From Varanus komodoensis (Eukaryota; Chordata; Lepidosauria; Squamata; Varanidae): a DNA stretch of 64,000 bases. The DNA lies in the NCBI RefSeq assembly GCF_004798865.1, contig NW_025335589.1, forward strand, positions 9,545,532-9,609,531, read 5' to 3'. The notes below the pieces were generated by a model. The model saw nothing but the letters and a program-made list of their open reading frames with translations, ran no database searches and had not been told where the DNA came from. Below, in pieces: positions 1 to 13,200 of the stretch (the first letter of the stretch is position 1; every line of letters starts with the position of its first letter). Position numbers and translations under genes: made by a program.

Positions 1-23
1 CCTCCTCCTCCTCCTCCTCCTCA
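1..23. repeat. (CCT)n microsatellite at window edge
   Basis: About seven and a half copies of CCT run to the first base of the window, so the true length is unknown. Confidence 0.95.
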
Positions 24-912
24 TCTTCCCACTTATGTTTGATGTATGTCTCTACCCACTTACCTGTGCAGGCAGTTCACGGAGGCAAAATTGTCCTATT
101 TCAGGGCTATGTGCTCATTATCAGTCTGGTTACAATGGTCCATTATTTGGGCAAATAGATACAAAACCAGTAGGACTGTCCATTCCAGTGTCATGGAAGG
201 ATTGGGTTTTCTTATTTGTTTCCCATAATCTGTAATGAAGCATTTTGATGATAATTCTTCTTCTCTGAAAGTGGAATCCAAAGATGTTTCTGTTACTGGA
301 GTAGTAGCAGCAATAAATTAACAGCAACAAGAGTAACAGAATGTTGTGGTATAGTGTTGCTCCTTACATCCAGTAAAATCAATGCGGGTGTAGTGTAGGT
401 TGTTCAGCTGCAGAAGCTTCTCCAGCTGCAGAACTAGCCTTGGAAATGTGAGTGGAACAGGCCGAACCTAAATGAATACATGGGAAAGAACTGGAAAAAC
501 AGCAGGCTCAGGCACTCAGTGACATGTACTGCCGCTGGCAGCATGCCTCCTCTTGCAATTCAGTCTAGGGCCAGGCTCCTGCTTCAAGTTTGGGGTAGGA
601 CCTGTGTTATTACAACAAATAAAGTACCTGCAATATTAAACCTCTGGGAATTATTAAACCTTGGCTAGAATTACTCAGTGAAGATAAAAATAAGCTGACA
701 AGTATGCTTACTGTTGGGGGGGGGGGGTTTAATACAGTTTTTATTTCTTGAGATTTTGGAAAGCAAAAAACCTGTTGTGTCATCAAACGTTTCTGGTTTT
801 TTGAAAGAGCAAGTATATAGTTGAGCAACTGTTTTTAAAAAGCCACAAAGACCTGGGCATATTTATTCAGAAGCAAGCCCCACAGTATTCAGTGGAGCTT
901 GCTGTCAGGAGA
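24..912. other. Upstream intron, unremarkable
   Basis: Interior of the TMEM131L intron before the first visible exon. It holds a run of 12 G at 716-727 and, near 866-905, a short piece of the common 'agaagcaagccccacagtatt' dispersed repeat. No coding exon with TMEM131L resemblance was found. Confidence 0.6.
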
Positions 913-1468
913 GTCTACCACATATTCCAGGCTATAAGATGACCCTTGAAACTGGAAATAGCAAACCAAAAATTGGTGATCATCTTTTATGCCAGCTGAA
1001 AAATTCCCTTGGTTGCCTTTCACATCACATTGGCAGCCTTGCCATGGACATGCACCTGGTCCCTTGCCAGGGAGGGGGACAGCACCCCAGGTTGGGCGAG
1101 CTGCAGCAGTGGCTGGGAAGGACAGCATTTTCCACTCCGGGGGAGCTCCTCCTGTGTCTCATCGCGAGCCTCCCGAGTCCGGTGCCCACCCCACCTGCCC
1201 TGGTGCAGGGGGAGGGTGCCGCTGCTGCTGCACTGTTCTGTGCCAGCTGTTGGAAGGGAAGCATTCCCCACCCAGCTGTCTGTCTGGATTCTTCAGCTGA
1301 CAAAAAGCTGTATATGCAGCATATAAGATGCCCCATGAACTGAAAATAGCAAAGCAAAAAATGGGGGTTGTCTTATATGCCCGACATATGGTAAACACCA
1401 GAAACAGCCCAAAATATCAACTTTGTCTTATATATGAGTTGCCTTATATGCCAGGATATACAGTATGT
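913..1468. mobile_element. Non-autonomous DNA transposon-like element with imperfect terminal inverted repeats
   Basis: The left end (taccacatattccaggctat) resembles the reverse complement of the right end (tactgtatatcctggcatat). Two direct copies of a 65-bp segment ('aagatg..gaaaatagcaaa.caaaaa..gg') lie at 930-992 and 1318-1385, flanking a G+C-rich core at about 995-1315. Vertebrate genomes carry a family with 'gtataagacgacccccaac' ends that this resembles. No transposase is present. The open frames in both strands of the core are a by-product of its base composition. Confidence 0.5.
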
Positions 1469-1566
1469 AGGATCACTACCTTGCATTACAAAGCTTATAC
1501 GTGTCTGCTGAAAAGCAAGTTCCATTGAGATCAGTGGGCTTTTCCCCAGATACATGCATGTAGCTT

Positions 1567-1800
1567 TGCAATTTATTTATTTATCAGATTTATATCCCAC
1601 ATTTTTATTTTAAAGAACTCAAAGCAGCTTACATCATTATTCTCCTCCTGCTGCTCTCAGTCTGATCCCCACAAAAACAACCCTGTGAGGTAGGTTGGGC
1701 CCAAATCACCCAGTTGGCTCCATGGTTAAGCAGGGAGTAGAACCCAGGTTGTTTGACTCCCAGACCCTCCTTCTTAACTACTACCCTGCAGTAGCTCTAG
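1567..1800 (-). mobile_element. tRNA-headed SINE (MIR/CORE-like), minus strand
   Basis: The + strand starts with an atttatttattt tail and continues with 'caaccctgtgaggtaggttg', 'cacccagttggc' and 'agtagaacccaggttgtttg', the antisense of a tRNA-type B box and head. Two diverged relatives are at 24,665-24,870 and 45,945-46,165, also on the minus strand. Confidence 0.65.
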
Positions 1801-1884
1801 ACTCTTCTGCAATAATTCTTATTAAGAATGAAACAATAGTATAATAGTAGAGGGTAAAGTGCACAAAAGTGTAACAATAAATAC

Positions 1885-2080
1885 ACATGGAAACATAGTA
1901 ACAGAGCAAGTCAGAAGGGTCCTCCCCGGCCATCTAGTCTGACCCCTGGCTCCAGCCGGCTCCACTCATGACATGCCCATCATGTGCATAATGCCAGATT
2001 AAAGTCAGATGAGGTTGGGGTAGACTTTTGAGAGAATGCCAATTCTGTGAAGCCCCCGCAAATGCACTTCTGTCAACTTT
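1885..2080 (-). mobile_element. CR1 LINE 3' fragment, minus strand
   Basis: Contains 'cagaagggtcctccccggcc' followed by 'atctagtctgacccctggct', the antisense of the conserved CR1 3' end. Short, truncated and diverged; the right boundary is approximate. Confidence 0.6.
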
Positions 2081-4165
2081 TGTTTGGGTTTTGAGTAAGC
2101 ACACTCGTGGATATTTTATAAAATTATTTTGAAACGTATTAATATAATTGATACTCTCTCACCTTTGTTCTTGTGTCTACCCTCTTCAGTTTCCCTTTCA
2201 CAGTTTCCATTTCACATAAAAAGCAATTATAAAACAAAATCTCATTTAAGAGCACTGCTCTTGCAGCAACTGTTTGAGAAGCTTCTCTATTTTTTGTATT
2301 CCTTATAAGGTCTGAAAGTGCAATACATTTCTGTTGTATAACCAGTTAATAGATCAGATGATTACCTTTAAATATTTTTTTTTTTTGTGAAGCAAAATGC
2401 TAAACATTTGTGTACACTTACCTCTTTTACTTCTGGAATACTATTCAGTTCCTTGAGAGAAGGAAAGTGATGGACAGGCAGGTCTTACTTTTAAAAGTAG
2501 ATGGAGCCAAGATCGATGTGTATAAGCACTTTGATATTATAAGTGGGGAACTTTAAACTTCTCAAGTTTCAAAAGTGTTCTGAGCAAAAACATGAGATTT
2601 TTGCTTTGCCAATCTTTTAAATTCTTGGCTAATCTTTAGTTCATTCAGAATGGTGAGACTTCATATTTTTGAGGTCTTCTTCCAAACTCTGAATTAAATT
2701 TTGGAATCCAAATAAATAGATGCTAAGAGCCAAACTGGATAACACAGCAGGAGGTCCTTGGACAGAACTTTGGACTCTTCTTTGTCGTTGCTACTTTTTA
2801 ATAGCAAGCAGCCAGGAGAATGTATGAATCAAAGTCTGGCCACCCCCCCCCCCCCCACCAGCAGTCTAACCCTTCCTCCCACTTCTGTCTGTCAGTGAAG
2901 AAAACAAAAAGGTACAATGTACCTGTACATTTTCTTGCATGGGGCAAAGCAAGTTTTTGGTGCATGTGTGTGTGTGTATGCACCAAAAACGTTTAGATCA
3001 GGAAAAGAATGTGAGGAAGTTTTATCCCTTCCTCAGTGCCTCAGCCCCCTTCCAAATTGTGGGCTTCCTGTAATTGGATCTCTCTGCAGTAAGCATGCAG
3101 AATCCCAATAAGTAGATAATGTTGTCTCAGGTGGTTCTTCACTCACTTCCAGCAGTGCTGTCAGACACTTTACTCATCAGAAGGCTTTTCCGAGTTCAGT
3201 TCTTATTAGACTAAGGAAGGCTGCCTGTGTGCTCTAATTCCAAGTCATGCTCCCTGTGATTATCAATAAGTATCACTAGGCAGATTGTTGTGTTTTGGCA
3301 AGTGATGATATGGAAAGTGTTCTTCAATATTCATTTTCTTGTCCTTTTCTGTAAAAGTTGGAAAAATTGTGCTTTCAGCTTTAGAATTTAATTGAGGTCT
3401 GTTTGTTTAACAGTTGTTTTTGTGAAAATTAGGTAACATTTTGTAGCAATATATGCATTATGCTTTCATAGGGCATATTTCCATTAATGGGCTCTTAGAT
3501 AGGTTTTCTGTATTTACTTTGCCTAAACATACCAGGTCCTTTCAGGTATGCAAAAATCCAGTTTCTTCTACAAGTAAGAAGGAGTACAATTGCTTTGCTT
3601 AGCCTCACCCCCAGTGCACACATGGGATCTTGCAGGTATTAGTGGATATGGCATGAACATCTCAGACGTGAAGCTTCCTTGCATACTTTATGCAAGGAGT
3701 CCTCCATCTGATCGAAAATCCTGTGCTACCAGGCTTCTAGATCACACGGAGGCCAGTTTGTGTACAGCGGAACATGAAGAGAAAATCCCTCCCTTCAACA
3801 GACCTTTGCTTATGTGTCTTCATAATATTTAGACTGAAGCTACAAGAACATTTGACAGTACTTTTTGACAGTTAATCTTGAATTTTGGTGCTTCCTTCAC
3901 ATTCTCAGCATTAAGTTTCAGTAATATAACTTGCATTAGATATTTTAGTATACATCTAGATATAAGCTTTCAAATCTTTTGTGAAAGTAGGCATAGTAGG
4001 ACTATGAAATGTTGATTAAATATAGCAATATATTATTGGATTCAAGAATTTGTGTAAACTGACAATTTGAATACAGGGATACAAAAAATGGCATGACACT
4101 AATTTTAACTATTTTTAACTTATTTTGCATAAAATTACTACAATTACTTTTTCTTTCTTTTTCAG
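2081..4165. other. Upstream intron, A+T-rich, no gene
   Basis: Contains a run of 14 C at 2843-2856 and a short (TG)n at 2965-2977. No supported exon or complete element. Ends in the polypyrimidine tract of the first visible TMEM131L exon. Confidence 0.6.
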
Positions 4166-4234
4166 CTTGTCCACAAAAATGCCTAATGGGAGTCTCATCC
4201 ATTTTCATCCCTCAATTCTCCATTTTGGAATGCA
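4166..4234 (+). CDS. TMEM131L: TMEM131L exon 1 of window (internal exon)
   Basis: Encodes [20 protein letters not shown] then GM, the start of the PapD-like domain (human has LHFQPSVLDFGIQ here). The acceptor is ttctttctttttcag. The exon opens with the third base of a split codon and ends ATGCA before GTGAGT. This is not the first coding exon: no start codon or signal peptide is present. The following intron (4235-5459) holds a short tandem repeat near 4370 and otherwise unremarkable A+T-rich DNA. Confidence 0.93.
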
Positions 4235-7200
4235 GTGAGTATTTTGTATATTTAAACAATAAATGAATAACTATCAAGTTATTTATCAAAAAAATGTGTT
4301 CTTCTTGTCCCAGCCACTTTGTTGCTTGAGCACATATGGTTTACTGGCCAAGTAACACTAAAGCATTACTTTCCATTACTTTCCATTACTTACTTTCCAT
4401 AAGCCTGGTTAAATCTTGGGTTCATGTGTTCCCCTTCTCTGGTATGGTATCCTCTTTCTTCGTTTAAACTGACCCATTTATTCCATTATGTCTAAACCAG
4501 ACCTAACTCTGGATATTTTAAACTATTATTTACTGAAACAAGCCATGATCAGAAAACAAAATCTTGGTTCAGATGTAACACACTGTGGCTGATTTAAACG
4601 AGGAAGCTGGTGTTTCTCACCTTCTGTTTGCAGCTGTGCCAGAGAAAAAGGGAGGGGGTAGAGAAGCCGGAGGCGCACCTAGTCTTGCTGAGGTAGTGCT
4701 GAACCTATGGTATGGTGGGGGTTGGGCCACTGAATTGCCTTCTGGGAACCAGATGACAGCAGGGATGGGCCCCCTTTCTTCGACATCAGCTGGCTCCTTT
4801 CCCTTTCTCTTGTGTACTGACTGATCATGCCATGCTCTTTTTTGCACAGAGAAATGGAAAGAAGCCTCCAGCAAGTGAAGTGTCAAGTGTGGCACCAACT
4901 TTGCTCCTCTCTTGCCTTTCCCAGTCGGTTTCGCTCCCTCATCTCCCATTACTCCTGTCAAGGAAGGCAAGGGGGGAATGAAGCAAATTCATCCTCAATT
5001 TCAGCAAATGCTGGTTGAGGAAGCAGCACAGTCCTTCTCAAATCCCCTCTTCCTACTCAGAAGGGGTGGAACTTCAGAGAGAATGTGGAGTCTTGCTTTC
5101 ACTGGCTGGATGGGATGGTCCAGTGTGCTGAAATTAGTCCATGGCTCAGGTTTTCCCATTCTTGGTATGGGTCACATCTAAACCAGTCTGCTGCTCCTTC
5201 TAACTATACTGATACATTAACATAACAAATAAGGGTGACTGAGGTATGCTCATGTCATACCAAGCCATGGTTTGATTCTTTGTCTGTACCATCCCAGCAC
5301 TATTGTTTATACAATTCTCTCGGAGCTAAACTGTGTATAGGATGATACAATTTTGTGGTGTCTTGAACACTCTTTGTTTGTATCGCAAGTGGAAAGTATT
5401 ATCTGGGTGCTTTCCCCCATACTGTTATAACAATTCTGTCCTCTTTTGTTTTCCCCTAGGTTACTGGGACTGCCTAAAGCTAAAATGCTATATGCATACA
5501 ATCCTAGTAGGGATAGAGATGTTATAGTGAATTCAGTGTTTACAGCTACTAGACATTTTCATGTGTCTCCTGTTCATAGCAGGGTGAGTGCTGATGTACT
5601 TTTGGAAACTATGCTGTGGCAAGGTGCCAGAGTTTCATGCTTTCGTTGGCCTGAAGCATTAGTTAACTGGTTCTTCTTCCCTGCTTTCCCAGCCATTAGC
5701 TTTTCTTGATCTTCCAGCTTATTTTTATTAGGTCTGAGCTGAATGTTCCCCCACATATATTTTCAGTACAAGAAACAGCTTTCAGCCCCTCCGAAATAGC
5801 ACACACAAAAGCTTTCTTCTCTGAAGTCAGTTTGTGCCTTTTACCACTCCAGTTGGCTGCAGCTTCAGTCGCATTTGTTTGAAAATTAGCCTCATAACAG
5901 TGACACTGTCACGGATTCCACCAGATTCATCCACCTGACAGTGTCGCTTGTCTAGAAAAAACATACATAGGAAGTTGCCTTACACTGAGTCAGGGTTTTG
6001 GGCAGAAATTTTTCAGGCCTTATCTGGAGATGCCAGGAATGTAGTAAACATATGGTAGAACTTCCATGAGTCAAGTATATTTGCAGTCTTGAACTATGGT
6101 CTTGCAAATAACTTGTACAAATGAATTACAGTAGATCTCTTGTAACAGTGACAGTGGTTTTATTAGTCTGGACCATGTTTAGTTGCTAACTATGACTGGA
6201 AGCCTTTAATTGTATCTTGAAGCGGGAGGGAGCATATGAGCCTGAGACTAGCGGCTGCTACTGCCTGCAGTGCTAGGGCATGGTTTAGTGGTGCATCTGA
6301 ACCCAGATGCCATCTCTGCTGTGATCCTTTGTGGGAGAAATAGAGTAACCATGTTTAGCTCTTGGCCATAGAAAGGGAGCCCAGTGCTGCTGATAGCTGC
6401 TCCTTACTGTTTTTCAGGCTACATGGAGGGCGGTGTAAGGAACTGTGTGGGACTAGGTCTGAGGTAGTGGGGCAAGGAGTGGGTGGTGACCCTCCTTTTA
6501 ATTTTAACGTCTATAATAAATTTATTGCTATTTAAGTTTATTGAACATCAGACACTTTTATTTTATCTGTAGGTGATTCCAGCAATGGGGAAAATTTATT
6601 TCAGAGTACTGTTTCTTCCAATAGAAGAAGGCAGTTTTGAAAGTTCATTATTTATAAATACCTCATCTCATGGAGTATTTTCATATCAGGTAATTTATTA
6701 TTCACCAGCTTGAGATTTAGAAGATACTTGTTTTCAAATGATGTCATAGTGGGAAAAATAGGAAACTGCCAATTTTTCTCGGGAATTATTAAGTAAGACT
6801 TGAAGAGAGCATCACCGTGTACAAGGGACTAAAGTCTAAAGATGTCTGTCTTTCTGGTTTTCTACTGCCTCTAGGGATTTTTTTACTTTTACACTGGAGA
6901 AGAGGCAACTGAGTGGCTTCTCTCTCTGGTAGTTGATCTCAGATGTTTGCACATAATTTTCAAAGAAGCATTTGTGAACTGAGATTTTGGAGAGGGGGGA
7001 TGTTTGGACTTGGAGTGTTTTAGGGTGCAGTTTTATACACAACTTGCCTGGAAGTAAGTACACTAATAAACTCAGTGGGGTTTACTTCCAAGTAGACATG
7101 CATAGAATTGCATTATTGCTTGAAAATCCTAAATGGTTTTTTTAAAGGAGGTAGTGTGCTGTTTACTCCTGCCAAATTTGAGGATAACAGCTTAGAGGCA

Positions 7201-10200
7201 CCTAAGATCCCAAAGTATGGGAAAAGGTGTATCAGTTTTACAGCTAACATTCATAGACTTACTGTGGTGTGCTACCAGAAGTTGGGATAGAGAAATAAAG
7301 GAAAAAGGGCATTATCTATTGAGTGGATTTTGGAGCATGTTTGATTTGCTAGAGCTAGTGTGGCACAAACGCTTTCCAGTCTTGAAGCCTGGCATGATGA
7401 GTCCCCTACTCTGCTGCAAAGGAAAAACCCTCTTTCCCATCAGTGTAATGGGGCGGGGTGGGGCCTGGTTTTATTTAATTGCATTTTACTTTTTATTTAG
7501 TCAATGCATATGTTAGCTATCCTTGAAGGCTAACAGTCTTCAGAAGGCAAGCATACAATCCTATATCAATATGAGTTTGTAAAATTTTTAAATGAACTTT
7601 AAAATGAATCAGCAGCAACAGCAGCATATATAATAAAAACCTTTCACTCACAAGTCAAGGAAAACAAATAAGTTTTAAAAACCCTCTGCAAAACAGCACA
7701 AAAGGAGAAGGCTGTATACTTCTTGAGAGGGAGTTACAGAGATGTGGTTCACATCGAACAACAAATGGTTTGTTGATTCATAGATGTTTATTATGTGTGA
7801 ACCCAAAACAATGGGTTAATTATGTGTTATTAACCATGAACAACCTCTAACAAGAAATCATGCTTTGTTGTTCAGTTGACAACTGAGAGTGTTTTAACTA
7901 TGAATTGTCATTATGTGCAGACCCAGAATTGTGGGTTGTTGAGCCAGGCTATGGAAGCAGTGCACAAGAATGGTTTAAAAAAATCCCTTCATAACCCGAC
8001 CACTGTCTGTTTACGTGCTAGTACTACACTGGCACGAAGGCATAGGAGGTGCAGGAAGGGAAGTGAGCGGGTGAAAGAGAAGGACCACTACGCAGTGTCT
8101 TGTGCACAACAAACCATGGTTTATTTGATCATCTACCAGATAAGCCCTGTAAAAGGCAACAAATACGGCTTAAATAAACCATGATTAGTGTTTGTGAAAC
8201 AGACAGTTGCTTCATTTGTAGCCCATCCACAAAAGGGTTATATTGCATTTTTCATTATTTTAGTAGTGTAGAACTGCTTGTACTTGCTGGTTCTGTGTGT
8301 ACTAGTTGGGGATTTTGAAGCAGTGTTTACATTCAGTTTAAAGTGGTTTGTAGTAGAGAATTTCTTATTGCAGTGGATGTTGTACCATCTATATATTTGT
8401 CTTCAAAACTTAAGATAACTATGAGTAGTTCTTTGAACATTGAAACATTTGTAAATGAAAAATTTGAATCAACATGTAGTCAGGCATTCAAAAAAAGAAG
8501 CCAAGTTACTGGACAACTTGCACAATCCCCCTACATCGTATGAAAGCCCTACATGCAGCATATGAAAACACTGTTGGTGCCTTTTTTGTTCATCTTCCGA
8601 TGTTTTAATAGCCAAATATTTTGTAGTCTAGTTTCTCTGAGTCAAAAATGGTCAGCTACACTTCTATTAAAAACTCACAGACAAGTAGGCAGATTTGTAT
8701 TTTATCTTCCTTTATATAGCTTCCTCTCAAGTGCTCTGTAAAAGTCCAGTATATTTTTATGATAGTCCTATGAGGCAGTGGCATTTACTAGAAGAGGAAG
8801 GAACTATCACTAGTGATGACTGGACAAGGGGATTTCTGGAACGCTGATAATTTTGTCCTGTATATGCCTCCTTCCCTTCAGAGTAAACTGATTTCCAAGG
8901 AGCCGTGGGAGGCTACCTCAGCAGAAACTGCAAATGGAATCTTTTTTTCTCTTTCAGGGATCTTACCTAGAAAGCTATTATCCCATGAGAATACATATTC
9001 ATCAAAATAGGAGAAATGAATTTGAATATACATATATTTCAAATGACTTTCCTTAGCAATCTTTATCTGGAGACTTCAAAATGTCATTTTGAAATTCTCT
9101 GTACATTTTAATAACCATCTTGTTTTTGATATGCTACATAAAGGACCAAATGAATATGTATTCTGACATTTATTTTCTCAGATGTGATATAGCAGATTTG
9201 GATGAAAAATAATATTTTTACAGTGTAGTGTGACATAGTTTTAACCTGATAATCCAGTTGTGCTCTGTTCATACTGTTCATAAGGCACGCTCTGAGTAAG
9301 CCCGGCCACCTGCCATCCACCTTCTTTCAGCATTTTTTCAGGAGTCTGCAAATAATCCTTTGTCCATTCAGGGTAATGGCAGAAAGCATTGTCCTTGCTC
9401 TCAATTGGCTTTGTGATGTCATTCTGTAGCCAGAAATTATTCATTACAGGTTGTTACAGTGTTTTCACACTGACTGTCATCCAAAGCTGCCTGGGATCAT
9501 ATAATCAAAAAGAAATACCACTTTTAAAAGTTGCTGAAGCTGCAGTGAACAGGCACAAAAGGCTGTAAACATTTTTGGATGCCTTTGTGCACTGAAAATG
9601 TTTCTGTGACAGGTTTTGCATGATATGGCAACCCATCAATGGGAAACTAGCTGCCGTGGGTTGTTGTGTCATGTGATCATGGATCATTTCCCACCCAGGT
9701 GGCTTATTTGTGGACAAGCTGACCTCTCAACCCAAGGCTTGTTGAAGGAGCTCTTTGATCCATGATGGATTTTCATATTATCCAAGCCCATTGTGGGTTC
9801 AGGGAAGTAGTGCGTAAGCTGCTTGGATAGAGTGACAAGTATCTTTTGCTTCTCTTGCCTGCTTGTTCAAGCCACCACAAATGACAGTTTGTCTAACATG
9901 CCCAAGTGGCTCATTGGAGGAGCTGTCATTAGTTTGGCGCTCTGCATAACTGAATATGTGCATTTGGGGGGTAATTTTAAAAATTGCTTATTTGTTGGTT
10001 TTCCCAAGTTGCACAATTACACAAATTGGGAAATTAAACAAATTGTCAAAATGGGAAGGCTTGCCTGAGCTATGTCGTGGTAAGTACCTGTTTTTCAAAT
10101 TTTTGTAAAGCATCAAATGTATGCAGATTCATGGTTGCATATTCTCTGTCAAAGAACAAATGAGAAAATGTGCCAGAGTGTTTGTCATGAAAGTAGGATC

Positions 10201-13200
10201 TCAGGCTAGGTCGCCATGTTATGTGAGCTTCTCTTCTACAAACATTTGCCACTGACTACTGAATAGTTTTAACCTGTTTCTGTTGATGTACACTAGCTAC
10301 TGTGTGCTGTAAGAAGACGTTCAGTTTTTGTTGGAATTGTTTGGAAAGAGTCAATATCTGCTGTTTTGAACCAGGTCTTTGGAACAGGAACTTCAAGGAC
10401 AATTTCAGAAGAGTCTAGAAAGCAGTTAGCAAATACTTATTTACTACTTCCACATATCAACAGTATCCAGATCTCACAAGCACTGGTATGGTATACTTTG
10501 GAAACAAATATTAAGTTACCATTACGGACAGTATGGTGTTTAAAAAAAATCAAACTTGTACCTCAGCCTCTTGCATAATACTAAACATAATATATGTGAC
10601 TAACCACTAGAACCTCAGCTCTCCTGCATGCAAAGTTTTTGTTGCACTTCTCCTTAATTTACTCATGGTTATCTCCCAGCACAATTTGTCTAAATAAATG
10701 TGCCACCTTGTACCGTAGCTCAACCATTTTCTCCTGTACCCAAAAAGGTAGTCTGTGTGTGGACTTCAGGTTTGGAATATTTGAAAATGAGTAGCTCAGT
10801 CAGTGCTGAATTGTTCTGAATTGTGGATCCATGCAACTTGCTCTGTGTGGTCTCCGTTATTTTAGTACAGCTTTCAGCATAATCCTATGAACATTTACAC
10901 AGAAAAAAATCCTGGAGTTCCAGCATTCCCTAGTCAGTATAGCTGGTTGGGGAAATCTGGAAGTTGTCTAGAAGTACGTAAGCTTGTACCCTTACTCTAT
11001 CTTTCTGTCACAGTGAGATGCTCCCTGATTGTGATCCAGCTCCCTGATTTACTTTTCTTTCCCCCTTTATCTATACTAAGACATCTAAACTTGTCCTGAA
11101 ATTCCCAGTTTTCTACATAATTGAAGTAAATACTGATCTTACCTCACAGATCTGCTTTATCTAGTATGGCCCTGAAATATTAGGCCAGCTTGAAGATATT
11201 CTGAGGCAAACTGTTGAGTAAAAATGAACACCATAACCTTAATTTAATTTGTTACTTGGGAAGCAAGTGATGACCTGTCACTGCTCCAAAGCTGCTGTGT
11301 GTGGAATTGCTGTAACATTGATAGTAGAGAATGGAGGGCCATACGCTTTACTTTCCTCGAGTGAAAAAAAATGGGAACAGTTGAAATAAGAGAGACTACT
11401 GGTATAGGTATTGGTAAATGAATCAATATGTTTTTCAGATTAGTTGCTTTATTTATTTTATTTTTCTTACGCAACTTATGTACCATTGAATACCATACGA
11501 TCCCTAAGAATTTTACATAAAAATAATAGGATACAATATGAAAGCATTTACCAATACATTAAGAATGTTATGGAAATAGCCAAGGCAATGCCTGAATAGA
11601 CAGGCATGCCTTGAAGAAGCACCTGAAGCTCACTACAGTTCCTGCCTGTCAGACCACACATGGGAAAGGATGCCATTACTTGACAATGCACTGTTGATCT
11701 TGGGACAACTAGAAGGACCTCATCAGAGTTCAAGAGTTGATGTGATGAATATGAGGAGCATAGTCGGTTAGATATCCTGCTCCAGTGTTGCTCAGTGCAG
11801 AAAATCTGAAAGTGTCTCCAGAGCTAATAAGTAGCCAGAGCGGTTCTTTTAATACAAGCACTAGCTGCAGCTCTCAGATCACATGCAAGGGCAGCACAAT
11901 ACTGAGGGAATTCCCATACTCTAATCTTTGAGGAAAACTATCCATTTTATATTACTGTTGTTAGAATCATCAGGCAAAGTAAAATTGCCTTGAAGTCTGT
12001 AGCTGTGCATTCAGCTAGTTGTTCAAATTCATATATGAAAGAACAAAACATAAGGGTATGATTTGTATCCTGAAAACTGAGCTTCCAAGTTTGCAAATAG
12101 GAAACGGCTTTATAATAATAGACTAGAGTTGTGGGTTGCTTGAATAACTTCTAGGCAAGAATCAAGTTTATTCTGACCCTGAAAACTGGGGATGTTACTC
12201 ATAAGCACTTGTTTGAGCTACTTTTTGTTGCTTTTGCCTTAGGACACAGAACAAGCTCTTCTAAAGGTCCTTTTATAAGCAGAAGCAGTAATATTTATTT
12301 AATTACCTACTTATTTTAGTTATTATCATTATTTTAATTTTTTTTCAAGTATTGCAAACCCAAGCTTGCTCTGCATGAAATGGCAGATGTAAGGGGAAGA
12401 GGTTTGCTAAATTAAATGTGGTAACAGATGCACATTTGTTAGACATAATGTTATGGCTATTTATTTTGTGCCATTGCAACATAAAAGTTGGTCCTTTCTT
12501 TAGAGATTGCACTAAAAATATGAGTTTCTGAATTATTACTGTGGTTCACATTATATTAGTTTGTTAAGTGAATTTTCATTGCAAATGTTTATGTGACTGT
12601 CCTGGTAGTTCTTCTCCATTTATAATAACGAATTATTGACACGTTTTGGTCCTTGATATAACTTTTACCTGCAAAATGTGGTATAGTAAGAAAAATTGAG
12701 ATGTACTCTTAAAAAATAAGCCAGAACCAATTAAATGATAAGATCTGATGTGTGTTGTCCCCTCATGGGAATATTTTTTAACAAGAAAATGAAATTAAAT
12801 AATGGTCAGCCAACTTTTTGCACTGCAAGCACTGTTAAGCACTGGCTTTTATTTTATGTTTTTATACTTGTATTGGGTATATGGATTCCTTTGCAAGTAT
12901 ACTCAAGAGGTCTAATTTGGAGGCACAAAGTGTTATACACATTTGAAAATAAAAGAGTAAAAACATTAAAATCAAAGAAGCTGACCCACATGTGCTGTTA
13001 GAGTTGCATTTACTAAAGAATTGGAGGATGTAAGACCAAGAAAATGTGTTTAAAAGTGTTTTCAAAAAAGTAAGTAAATATCTGGGTTTTTAAGTGGGCA
13101 AACTTGGGTTTAGAAATATTTCTGAAATGAATGCATACATCAAAATGTATAGGCCTATATTGCAGCATCTTCTGCAGGATTTCGCCTCTCAGTGGCAGTG

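Noticed and set aside
1-4165. Search for the missing TMEM131L 5' exons
   Set aside because: No stretch encodes a signal peptide or the acidic segment that precedes the PapD-like domain in relatives; the exons must lie upstream of the window.
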